From positions 1-13,568 of the forward strand of contig JAJYZD010000087.1 of NCBI GenBank assembly GCA_021800315.1: DNA of 13,568 nucleotides, in the 5' to 3' direction. Numbering within the stretch: the stretch's first letter is position 1; each line of letters opens with the position of its first letter. Of this stretch, positions 7,710 through 13,542 are shown piece after piece. The notes under the pieces are model-generated. The model did no database searches, had not been told where the DNA came from, and saw only the letters and a list, made by a program, of their open reading frames with translations. The translations under genes were made by a program, and so were the position numbers. This DNA comes from Bacillota bacterium (GTDB taxonomy: Bacteria; Bacillota; Desulfotomaculia; Desulfotomaculales; JAJYZD01).

Positions 7710-8666
7710 CTAACAACATTTGTAGGATTTCAGGAGACGTTCGTTCATTTCGAAATAGTATTTAACGAAGGAGCTACCGTCTTTACGCGCGCGGACGCCA
7801 TGCAACGAGTCAGCCAATTGAATGGTTGACCTGAGGTGTGTTACCATTATCAACTGCTTTTCCCGGGCGAGAAGCTTCAGCAAGCCTTGCATATTCTTGT
7901 GGTTGGTCCAATCCAGGGAGGCCTCGACCTCGTCCAGCAGGTAAAAGGGACTGTTCAAGCGGGCAAACAAGGCCAGAGTCAGAGCCAGCGAGCAGACGCT
8001 CCTTTCGCCGCCGGACAAAGCGGCCGCGTTCCGGATCTGCTTACCGAGCGAGGCCTCTACGACCAATTCAGGGTCACCGGAACCCTCGGTCAGGATCAGG
8101 GTCGCCGTCCCCTGCGGTACCAGCACCTGCAGGAAATTTTGAAAATCCCTTGCCACTTCGCCGATGCGCTCCAGGCTTCCCAGTAACCCGGCTACATGAG
8201 CAGCCCTCTCCCGCGGGGCCAGACCGATGAGTTCGTTGATTCTTTCCTGCCGGACCAGGGTTTGCACCGCGTCCCGCAAACCCATGGCCGCCAGTTCCTG
8301 GAGAAAGGAAGGAAATCCGTATTCCTTTTCCCCGACCAGGTAGCACTCGGCACCGGACCGGTATTTGACCCTGGCAATCGACGTCCCCGGGGCGTCCTGG
8401 GCCGCTCCGTGCTTTACCAGCAGGGTTACCCTGGCCGCGGTCGCCGGGGGGTATTCCCGCGTACCGCCAAAGAGCAGGTCCTCCCAGCCGCCGATGCGCA
8501 GGCGGTCAAGGTTATTCTCGCCCAAGGCCCAGGTGACGGCGTCGAGGATGTTTGACTTGCCCACACCATTGTTGCCGACTACCACGGCGATACCGGACTT
8601 GAAGGCAACCAGGGTTTCTGTTGCGTAAGACTTAAAACCGTCTATCGATACCTGTTCCAGAAACAT
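7710..8666 (-). CDS. SMC-like ABC ATPase without coiled coil, ending in Cys-Cys
   Basis: The 318-residue protein begins like an SMC head (MFLEQVSIDGFKSYA), with Walker A GNNGVGKS at 31-38. The C-lobe has the ABC signature LSGGERS at 217-223, Walker B YLLDEVEASLD at 242-252 and a His-loop at His277. SMC proteins have hundreds of coiled-coil residues between these halves. Here only about 70 residues (about 145-215) link them, so it is a head-only ATPase. It ends KSYKCC, a terminal Cys pair not expected in SMC proteins. ATG 8664-8666 has GGAGG 8 nt upstream; the longer frame to 8765 has no such support. It sits in a redox/methyltransferase operon rather than with DNA-repair genes, so a chromosome role is not implied. 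Its function is unknown. Confidence 0.85.
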   Translation of the reverse strand: MFLEQVSIDGFKSYATETLVAFKSGIAVVVGNNGVGKSNILDAVTWALGENNLDRLRIGGWEDLLFGGTREYPPATAARVTLLVKHGAAQDAPGTSIARVKYRSGAECYLVGEKEYGFPSFLQELAAMGLRDAVQTLVRQERINELIGLAPRERAAHVAGLLGSLERIGEVARDFQNFLQVLVPQGTATLILTEGSGDPELVVEASLGKQIRNAAALSGGERSVCSLALTLALFARLNSPFYLLDEVEASLDWTNHKNMQGLLKLLAREKQLIMVTHLRSTIQLADSLHGVRARKDGSSFVKYYFEMNERLLKSYKCC

Positions 8667-8698
8667 TCGCCTATCCTCCAGGGGTAAACCAGCTTTAT

Positions 8699-8971
8699 CT
8701 AGGACTGAAAGTTGTCCTGAATCGCCTGGATGAGGTCCTCCATAGGTGGAATTGTTGATTGGCAAAAGGGCTTGCCGTTTAAAACAATACTTGGGATGTT
8801 GGAAACCCCCAACTCTTTCTTTTTCTTTAATCCTTCGACGGTTTTAACGTTCCATTCCGCCAGGGAAATAATTGCCTGGATATCTTCTGGTAAAAACTTC
8901 ACCAGTTCGACCATATAGGTCCCAGACGCTCACTGGTCGGTAAAAACAATATCAACTTGGACTTTGGGCAA
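8699..8971 (-). CDS. Thioredoxin-like (seleno)protein 2, in-frame UGA at residue 14 (UASG)
   Basis: Reading through the TGA at 8930-8932 gives a 90-residue thioredoxin-fold protein starting MPKVQVDIVFTDQ, then U14-A-S-G. After that it is collinear with the CAAC paralogue (12102-12491) and the UAAC paralogue (8977-9258): LPEDIQAII, ELG, NIPSIV with cis-Pro60, and IPPMEDLI. The start is TTG 8969-8971 with AGGAGG 8 nt upstream; ATG 8914, inside the frame, lacks the active site and has no such support. Two oddities stand out. The loop before U14 is two residues shorter than in the paralogues, and the second active-site Cys is Gly. Cys70 is an extra cysteine that might substitute as resolving thiol. 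A SECIS-like hairpin follows the UGA. Decay into a pseudogene is the alternative, but the downstream frame is well conserved. Confidence 0.78.
8887..8905 (-). promoter_or_regulatory. Putative bacterial SECIS element for UGA at 8930-8932
   Basis: On the minus strand an 8-bp stem (CTGGTGAA with TTTACCAG, one G-U pair) closes a 3-nt loop GTT. The loop begins 32 nt after the UGA. Published bacterial SECIS descriptions call for a stem with a small apical loop holding a G at its first or second position, roughly 16-37 nt after UGA; this fits. It occupies the same codons as the hairpin in the neighbouring paralogue, although the primary sequence differs. Confidence 0.7.
8930..8932 (-). other. In-frame UGA, probable selenocysteine codon (U14)
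   Basis: The TGA lies in frame between a ribosome-site-supported TTG start and a conserved thioredoxin-like body. It aligns with the first active-site Cys of the CAAC paralogue at 12102-12491. The next codon is GCG, as in the neighbouring UAAC gene. Confidence 0.75.
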
Positions 8972-8976
8972 TCCAG

Positions 8977-9258
8977 TCACCTCCTGTGATGACGAACGCA
9001 AATCTGTTCTATAAGCTCCTCTTGTGGCGGGATTATGGCCTCATAGACCAACTCATCGTCAAGGGCGATCGTAGGTAACGACCTTGCTCCCAGTTCGTTG
9101 AACCTTTTGATTCCTTCCCTGGTTCTCATGTCCCATTCGTGCGCCTCGATAATCGCTTGTATTTCTTCCGGTAAAGCCTTTACCGATTCGGCCATATAGA
9201 CGCAGGCCGCTCACTGCCGGAGGTCCGTCAGCAAGACGTCGACTACGACCTTTTTCAC
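8977..9258 (-). CDS. Thioredoxin-like (seleno)protein 1, in-frame UGA at residue 16 (UAAC)
   Basis: Read through TGA 9211-9213, this is a 93-residue thioredoxin-fold protein: MKKVVVDVLLTDLRQ, then U16-A-A-C19, then VYMAESVKALPEEIQAII. It carries the cis-Pro motif LPTI (Pro62) and IIPPQEELI. The CAAC protein at 12102-12491 has Cys at residue 16 and Cys at 19 in the same context (QCAACGYM), so the UGA replaces the attacking cysteine exactly. The start is GTG 9256-9258 with AGGGGGG 6 nt upstream. A start at the internal ATG 9195 would lose the whole active site. The likely role is a redox relay (selenenyl-sulfide chemistry) for an operon partner, perhaps the Sec-UroD protein or corrinoid reactivation; that is inferred. 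Similar small Sec thioredoxin-like families exist, and I cannot assign one by name from sequence alone. Confidence 0.85.
9169..9185 (-). promoter_or_regulatory. Putative bacterial SECIS element for UGA at 9211-9213
   Basis: A perfect 7-bp stem (CGGTAAA with TTTACCG) closes a 3-nt loop GGC on the minus strand. The loop starts 32 nt after the UGA, exactly the same distance as in the neighbouring paralogue. The G-first minimal loop agrees with the known requirement for SelB recognition. By eye, the Cys-containing paralogue at 12102-12491 has no comparable stem at the equivalent codons. Confidence 0.75.
9211..9213 (-). other. In-frame UGA, probable selenocysteine codon (U16)
   Basis: The TGA forms U-A-A-C in the thioredoxin-type active site, at the position held by Cys16 in the CAAC paralogue of the same operon. 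It is 15 codons after a GTG start with a good ribosome site. Confidence 0.83.
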
Positions 9259-9272
9259 TGCGATCCCCCCTG

Positions 9273-10163
9273 TCAGTTAATGTTGGGGAAAGATACGTTC
9301 AGTTCTCCGTCCCGCCACTCCAGCAGGGCGTACCTGAAACCAGGAAAGTCGGCCACCGGTCCGACGCTGACAAAGTCCGTTTTACCCAGTCTTACGTGGG
9401 ACCACCTCCTGGTATAGCCAAATATCACGATATCCGAAGAGAATTGGCCGGTCATGGTTTCCAGGGCCGGGAACACAGCTTCGTTGCGCAGGTAATCGGA
9501 GAGGTTGGCTACCATCAGCAGTTCCAGGGAACCGGGCGTGTAATCGGAAAACGAAGCCAGTTCCTGAATGAACCCGCTGTAGAAGGCCAGGGCCCGGCGG
9601 GTGCCCAGGGTAAAGCGGATGAGGTGGGGCACCCGCTCCATGTAGCCTTGATTGTCCGGGTCCAGGGCCATCCCCTTCCCCGGCCCGGGACCTTGCGAGC
9701 AGGTCACCTTCCCGCGGCGGGCCAGGCTGACGATTTGATCGGTTTCCCCGTCTCCCGCGCCAAGCCCGCCCAGGCAGTAAACGGCGTCCACCGGCTGGCG
9801 GCAGACCGCCGCCAGGGCGGCGGAGTTTTCCTCCAATTCCGCGATCACGGCCACCTTGCGGTGCGGCACTTCGTCCGTCAAGACCCTGATCTCCTCCGCC
9901 GGAGGGAGGACTCCGCTCACGGCCAGCTCAATCGCCCGCGCCAACTGGTCCGGACAGGAGGTGTCGTTGCGGCACTTGATTCCCCGCGCCAGAGGCAGCA
10001 AACTGTCGACGTCCCGGCCTTCCAGCAGCCGTCCGATCAACTGCGCGTTGCCCTTGCAGCCGCCACCGAGGAAACTCACCTTGCCGATGGTGTTCGCCGC
10101 CAGTTCAAAATGAATTTCCGAGGGACATATGCCCTTGGCCCGGTATACAAACATGTTAGACAT
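9273..10163 (-). CDS. TSCPD-domain protein fused to a degenerate metallophosphoesterase-like domain
   Basis: In this 296-residue protein, residues about 5-85 match the TSCPD family, normally a stand-alone protein of about 80 residues. Cys13 lies in KGICPSEIHFE, Cys36 in GGGCKGN, Cys64, and Cys70 in the eponymous TSCPD. These cysteines may bind a metal or cluster. Residues about 102-296 follow the order of a YfcE/MJ0936-like phosphoesterase (KVAVIAELEENSAALAAV, VDAVYCLGGLG, IVIFGYTRRW, FVSVGPV, FRYALLEW). However, the usual metal ligands are gone: DxHGN has become ELEEN, GD has become GG, GNHD has become SQGPG and GHTH has become GYTR. It is therefore probably a non-catalytic binding domain. 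The first ATG overlaps the previous stop by 8 nt; an ATG three codons later has a better AAGG spacing (9 nt). I infer a scaffold or metal-handling role. Confidence 0.78.
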   Translation of the reverse strand: MSNMFVYRAKGICPSEIHFELAANTIGKVSFLGGGCKGNAQLIGRLLEGRDVDSLLPLARGIKCRNDTSCPDQLARAIELAVSGVLPPAEEIRVLTDEVPHRKVAVIAELEENSAALAAVCRQPVDAVYCLGGLGAGDGETDQIVSLARRGKVTCSQGPGPGKGMALDPDNQGYMERVPHLIRFTLGTRRALAFYSGFIQELASFSDYTPGSLELLMVANLSDYLRNEAVFPALETMTGQFSSDIVIFGYTRRWSHVRLGKTDFVSVGPVADFPGFRYALLEWRDGELNVSFPNIN

Positions 10164-10443
10164 CCTTTGTCAAGAGTTCTTGCAAGGCGCTTACCAAGTC
10201 TTCGACCGGGGGTGTTACCTCGAAGGACAGGCGGCCGTTAATGAAAATCGACGGAATTGGTGCCGGCTTGCCCAACTCATCCGATAGCTGCTGATACCTT
10301 AGCCCGCCGTCGTATTGCCCGAGGTGGACCAGTTCGAGCCGGACGGAACCGGGGAAGCCGGTCAGGGCCTCCCCGGCCGTCTCCAGCATGTAAACACAGG
10401 GAATGCAGTGGTCCCCTTCGTAAATCAACTCCAAAACGAGCAC
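10156..10443 (-). CDS. Thioredoxin/glutaredoxin-like protein, CIPC active site
   Basis: The 95-residue single-domain thioredoxin fold starts with a beta strand, then has Cys13-I-P-Cys16, followed by VYMLETAGEAL (compare VYMAES in the UAAC protein), the cis-Pro motif PIPSIFING (Pro64) and a PPVEDLVSALQ C-terminal helix. The start is GTG 10441-10443, 6 nt after the stop of the CobW-type gene, and its end overlaps the TSCPD fusion gene start by 8 nt, so it is tightly coupled at both sides. It is more diverged from the UAAC/UASG/CAAC trio than they are from one another. It is a likely disulfide reductant or thiol carrier acting with its neighbours; the partner is not determined. Confidence 0.85.
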   Translation of the reverse strand: MLVLELIYEGDHCIPCVYMLETAGEALTGFPGSVRLELVHLGQYDGGLRYQQLSDELGKPAPIPSIFINGRLSFEVTPPVEDLVSALQELLTKDV

Positions 10444-10449
10444 CCGGGT

Positions 10450-11559
10450 TCACGCTCCCACCGGGCCGGCATATCGATAGGTCGGCTGCGGCCGCCCGGG
10501 CTTAAAGCTTTCAAGGTTAAATATCCTGACGGTCAGGCCGTATTGCTTACTGACAGAATCCAGGGCTTCCCTTAGCGTTTCTTTCAATAATATAGGATCA
10601 ATCTCCACCCTGGCATTTATTACAAGTACACCTGAAGTAACGGGCATCGATACCCCCTTGGAAACAACGGGGTCATGGGAATTGGTGATTAAGTTGGCAA
10701 CAGCATTTCCAAACCCGGTCTTTAGCAAAAGCTTGACATGAGCAGTCTCTCTTGATATAGCCGTAAGATTTGTCTTCAAATGGGACAGCATGTCGATAAG
10801 CAAGCTATCCGCAACGAAAACGTTGTCTGCCGATAGTCCGACTACGGCATTTAGCCACCCAAGCAGGGCTTCCCCATTGGCGTATACATCGTAATCGACA
10901 TCGGTAATATTCCCCCCGACGGGATCACCGCTCTCGATCATAGCGAGCCATTCCGGAAAACCCGCACCGGTGAGACCGGACACAGCGGCCGTCTTTTTGC
11001 CGGGAAACGTCTTTTGCAAATACCCGGTAAGCGTAACCAGATCCAATTGACTTATGGTGTCGGTCTTGTTCAACACCAATATATCGGCTTCTTCCAACTG
11101 CTTTTGGTAAATATAGGCAACGTTGCTCGATAGTCCGCCCCTGTCTACCATAAGGGTATTGACCAGCCTGACGGGGTCGATCAATACCGAATGAGGCGCC
11201 ACCCTTATTGTTTCGCTATGCGCATCAATCAGGGGTTGGATAACCGTGGCCACGACATCGGTGCACGAACCAACAGGCTCGGCGAGAATAACATCTACTG
11301 CCTCGGTGCTCCGCAAACCCTCGATTGTTTCGATCAGATCATGGAATTTACAGCAAAAACATCCACCAGCCACTTCTTTAACGACGTTACCCTCGTTTTG
11401 CAGATTTTCCGTATCGACGAGGTTCTTAGCCTGATCATTGGTAATGATGCCAACCCCCAGGCCTTTTCCGGTATAATAACCGGCAAGTCTCGCCAAAGCC
11501 GTGGTTTTACCCGCCCCCAAAAAACCGCCGACGCCGATATACCGCACCACCCGGCCCAA
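10450..11559 (-). CDS. CobW/COG0523-family GTPase with GGCFCC motif
   Basis: The 369-residue G3E GTPase has Walker A GGFLGAGKTT at 11-20, a canonical CxCC-type metal motif GGCFCC at 65-70, the G3-type EPVG at 94-97 and NKTD at 164-167. In this family the CxCC motif binds zinc, cobalt or other divalent metals and couples GTP hydrolysis to metal transfer. The C-terminal half (about 215-369) does not look like the usual CobW C-domain and I do not recognise it. The start is TTG 11557-11559 with GGAGG 9 nt upstream. It lies between two thioredoxin-like genes; zinc or cobalt delivery to the methyltransferases, or handling of a metal(loid) substrate, would fit but is inferred. Confidence 0.87.
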   Translation of the reverse strand: MGRVVRYIGVGGFLGAGKTTALARLAGYYTGKGLGVGIITNDQAKNLVDTENLQNEGNVVKEVAGGCFCCKFHDLIETIEGLRSTEAVDVILAEPVGSCTDVVATVIQPLIDAHSETIRVAPHSVLIDPVRLVNTLMVDRGGLSSNVAYIYQKQLEEADILVLNKTDTISQLDLVTLTGYLQKTFPGKKTAAVSGLTGAGFPEWLAMIESGDPVGGNITDVDYDVYANGEALLGWLNAVVGLSADNVFVADSLLIDMLSHLKTNLTAISRETAHVKLLLKTGFGNAVANLITNSHDPVVSKGVSMPVTSGVLVINARVEIDPILLKETLREALDSVSKQYGLTVRIFNLESFKPGRPQPTYRYAGPVGA

Positions 11560-11602
11560 GCGTCCTCACCTCCCGTCCCGGTTCCAACCCACCCCGCCGC
11601 GG

Positions 11603-11878
11603 TCAGCGGACCAGTTCCCTGGCGATTACTTCAACCAGTTCGGTCATCGGAAGCAGGCGGCCCACCGCGGCAACCCGGCCGTTAACGACTACGGTCGGAG
11701 TCATGTAGACTTGGAACCGGCGGGCCAATTCGGAGACGGCATCGTGTTTTTCCACCACTACCCGGTCCGGGGGAAATTTGGCCGCCGCCTCGCGGGCCTC
11801 CTGTTCGGCCTGCCGGCATCGCGCACACGATGGTGTCGGGCCGAAAACCAGGACCTTTATTTGCGCCTTCTCATCCAC
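11603..11878 (-). CDS. Thioredoxin-like protein, CARC active site
   Basis: The 91-residue thioredoxin fold has FGPTPSCARCRQAEQ with Cys18 and Cys21, then KHDAVSELARRFQVYMTPTVVVNG with cis-Pro61, and a final amphipathic helix. This resembles the small thioredoxin-like/glutaredoxin-like proteins of anaerobes (TIGR00412-like), in which a short fold carries only the redox pair. The start is chosen as GTG 11876-11878 because GGAGG lies 7 nt upstream. ATG 11884 abuts that site, and the longer open frame to 12019 codes for low-complexity, non-conserved sequence. A 43-nt gap separates it from the CobW-type gene. Confidence 0.82.
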   Translation of the reverse strand: MDEKAQIKVLVFGPTPSCARCRQAEQEAREAAAKFPPDRVVVEKHDAVSELARRFQVYMTPTVVVNGRVAAVGRLLPMTELVEVIARELVR

Positions 11879-11972
11879 GCCCATCCCTCCCGGAAGATCG
11901 TTAACCGCAATCGCAACGCCCGGCCCTGGCCTTCCAATACTGGTCCGATAAACCTCGGCCGGTCTGCCGATG

Positions 11973-12006
11973 AAAAAAGAGAGGGGGCCGAAACCTTGAA
12001 CAGCCC
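11973..12006 (-). terminator. Possible intrinsic terminator or attenuator within the operon
   Basis: Reading the minus strand, GGGCTG and CGGCCC (one G-U pair) form a 6-bp stem around a 10-nt loop. It is followed after 6 nt by six T residues (A-run at 11973-11978 on the plus strand). The stem is short and offset from the T-run, so termination would be partial at best. It would sit between the CAAC thioredoxin-like gene and the rest of the operon and could lower downstream expression. Confidence 0.35.
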
Positions 12007-12045
12007 GGCAGCGGTACAAATGGTTTTGGTCCCCCGTCCGGGTTA

Positions 12046-12087
12046 CTTGCTGAGTTTCCTCTGCAAGCCCCCGGTTTTAGCCGTGGG
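12046..12087 (-). repeat. Two adjacent hairpins, IS200/IS605-end-like
   Basis: On the minus strand, 12068-12087 forms a 7-bp stem with one mismatch around CTAAAA (CCCACGG with CCGGGGG). Next, 12046-12067 forms CTTGC-a-GAG / CTC-a-GCAAG closed by a GAAA tetraloop. Such CCCACGGCTAAA-type palindromes are familiar at right ends of IS605-group elements. A remnant end is plausible, as is a structured leader. No transposase or TnpB sequence accompanies it. Confidence 0.4.
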
Positions 12088-12101
12088 ATCTATGACGACG
12101 A

Positions 12102-12491
12102 TCAGGAGTCGGCTCTGGTGAATTGTCCCGAACCCGCCTTCTCCAGGTTCTTCTTTACGTTATCGAAATTGTAGCCTTCGTCCCGCAAGGACTTGATCCT
12201 CCGGGCCATTTCCGGGTCCGGTGCGCGGGCGGCCAGTTCGTCGATCAATTCCTCGTACTGCGGAATGATGCTTTCGAAAACGAGGTCGCGTTCTATGCAG
12301 ATAGTTGGCAGCACCCTGCCGTTTAGTTCGAGAAATTTGCCTATCCCGGCCTTGTTCTTGATCGACCATTCCTTGTACTCGATCATGGACTGAACGTCCT
12401 CGGGCATGGCGGCGATCGACTCCATCATGTAGCCGCAGGCGGCGCACTGGACGCTGTCCAGGGTCAGCACGTCAATCATGATTTTTGCCAA
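12102..12491 (-). CDS. Thioredoxin-like protein, CAAC active site, with C-terminal extension
   Basis: The 129-residue protein starts MAKIMIDVLTLDSVQ, then Cys16-A-A-Cys19, GYMMESIAAMPEDVQSMIE, RVLPTI with cis-Pro62 and IIPQYEELIDEL. This fold is the Cys-containing paralogue of the two UGA-containing genes at 8699-8971 and 8977-9258. A tail of about 40 residues (PEMARRIKSLRDEGYNFDNV) is absent from them and looks helical and charged. The start is TTG 12489-12491, with AAGGAGG about 8 nt upstream. It follows the Sec-UroD gene by only 16 nt, suggesting its product is that enzyme's direct redox partner. It ends with an ordinary TGA, with TAG three codons later in the same frame. Confidence 0.86.
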   Translation of the reverse strand: MAKIMIDVLTLDSVQCAACGYMMESIAAMPEDVQSMIEYKEWSIKNKAGIGKFLELNGRVLPTICIERDLVFESIIPQYEELIDELAARAPDPEMARRIKSLRDEGYNFDNVKKNLEKAGSGQFTRADS

Positions 12492-12507
12492 ATATATCCC
12501 CTCCTTC

Positions 12508-13542
12508 CTACCAAGACTGGGGATACTTGGCGTAATACTGTTCGTACCACTCTTTGGCTTCCAGGACTTGCATCATGTGTTCCAACGGAACATCATACGG
12601 CATGTCTCACCCAGGGGCGAAGACGTAGCCCTGCGTGCCTCCGGCGGCCAGGGACACGATGGCATCCTCCCGGGGCGACAGTATGCCCAGCGAGAGCGCC
12701 AGAGTCAGCTTGAGGTTGCCGCCGAAACCGACACCGTGCTTGATGGCCAGGTCGCGAACAAAGTTCATGTTCAACTGTTCGTCAATGGCAAAGCCGTGGG
12801 TGCCGATCGTGCAGACCGATTCCATCACCTTGGTGGCGTCGCCGCAGATGAAGAAGGTGGATGTCCGCCCCCGGTCGTGAATCATCTTGATCGCTTTCCG
12901 GCAGTAGGGGGTGACAAACTCAAGGAAGGTCTGGTTCTTGATCTGGGAGGCCACGGGGTCAACAATGGCGATGATGTCACAGCCCATGTCGGCGTAAATT
13001 TCACACGATTTCTCCACAACATCGGCACAGAACCGAAGGATGTCATGGGCCTTGTCCTTATTTTTGTACACATCGGTGAAAATTCTCACTCCGGCCAAGT
13101 GACTGGCCAGGGTCAGAGGTCCACAGGCCAACCCCATCAGGGCACAATCCATCTCATCCAACCGGGGCTTGGCAATCCTGGCCGCCTCAATGAGCACCGG
13201 CCAGCGGCCTTCCTCCGGACCCGGAACCTTTAGACCGGCTTCCGCCACACTCTTGTCGGAAAGGGGATGCGACTGCACGGACGGTACATTGTCCGGCCAC
13301 CATTTAATCTCCAGCCCGATGGACGCCGACTCGATGGAGAGGTCGAAGGCCAAGGGAATGCCATCCGCCTTATAGACCCTGGCCGCTTCCACGACCCCCT
13401 TGGCCATAAGCTGGGGGTCCCGCAGGAATTTATCCGCCGGTTCATTGATCAGAAAGGCGCAGTGTACACCGGCGTAAGGAACCCATGGAGCTTTGGGAGT
13501 CCGCTTGCCGTGGATGGCATCAATCAGTAATTGTTTCGCCAT
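12508..13542 (-). CDS. UroD-family corrinoid methyltransferase (seleno)protein, in-frame UGA at residue 312
   Basis: The protein has 344 residues if the UGA at 12607-12609 is read through. Residues 1-311 are a UroD-type methyltransferase barrel (GLACGPLTLASHL, FFICGDATKVM, GFAIDEQLN, GGTQGYVFAPG). The family C-terminus then continues as U312-DMPYDVPLEHMMQVLEA and stops at TAG 12508-12510. In the Cys-type relative at 1479-2540 the matching text is PACDIWPEAPLANLKAMVE, so the UGA replaces the C-terminal zinc-ligand cysteine. The His of the other ligand pair (HxC, His241 in the relative) is Phe231 here, while Cys233 remains. The active-site metal chemistry should therefore differ. AGGAGG lies 7 nt before ATG 13542 and 4 nt before ATG 13545, so the inner one is preferred. 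A SECIS-like hairpin follows the UGA. It is the first visible gene of the operon. Confidence 0.88.
12574..12597 (-). promoter_or_regulatory. Putative bacterial SECIS element for UGA at 12607-12609
   Basis: A stem of 6 uninterrupted pairs (TGTTCC with GGAACA) closes a 3-nt loop GTT and is extended by TATG/CATG past a single bulged A at 12593, about 10 bp in all. The loop begins 20 nt after the UGA, and its first base is G. Loop sequence and size are identical to the hairpin in thioredoxin-like gene 2. Both the distance and the loop fit the bacterial SECIS description. Confidence 0.72.
12607..12609 (-). other. In-frame UGA, probable selenocysteine codon (U312)
   Basis: The TGA sits at the conserved Cys of the UroD-family PGCD/PACD motif. 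A further 32 codons of family-like C-terminus follow before TAG. The next gene's ribosome site lies directly after that TAG rather than after the TGA, which supports the downstream stop. Confidence 0.83.

Larger units (their letters stand above)
11879..12101. other. Non-coding structured gap inside the operon
   Basis: This 223-nt gap is much longer than the other gaps in this cluster. Next to the upstream gene (minus strand) are two consecutive hairpins at 12068-12087 and 12046-12067, then a terminator-like hairpin at 11973-12006. The part at 11891-11970 is GC-rich with no feature I can name. The paired hairpins resemble ends left by IS200/IS605-type elements, or a small structured RNA. No complete element is present. 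Confidence 0.45.

Noticed and set aside
8667..8765. Longer start for the SMC-like gene at 8765
   Set aside because: It would overlap the upstream thioredoxin-like gene, while ATG 8666 has GGAGG at 8 nt and begins the typical SMC N-terminus.
9396..10241. A 281-codon plus-strand open frame
   Set aside because: It is antisense to the TSCPD fusion gene and to the end of the CIPC gene, crosses their boundary, and its product is low-complexity and GC-driven.
11885..12019. N-terminal extension of the CARC thioredoxin-like gene up to 12019
   Set aside because: The extension has no conserved features and crosses the hairpin/T-run region. A GGAGG site supports the GTG at 11878.
12508..12510. TAG as pyrrolysine codon (corrinoid methyltransferases sometimes use it)
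   Set aside because: No MttB/MtmB/MtbB-type gene is present. TAG stops here and in the RACE, corrinoid and CobW-type genes fall at natural protein ends next to the following ribosome site or a spacer.
12478..13233. A 251-codon plus-strand open frame opposite the Sec-UroD gene
   Set aside because: The minus strand encodes clear UroD-family sequence with ribosome site. The plus-strand product looks like an antisense shadow (His/Gly/Val-rich).
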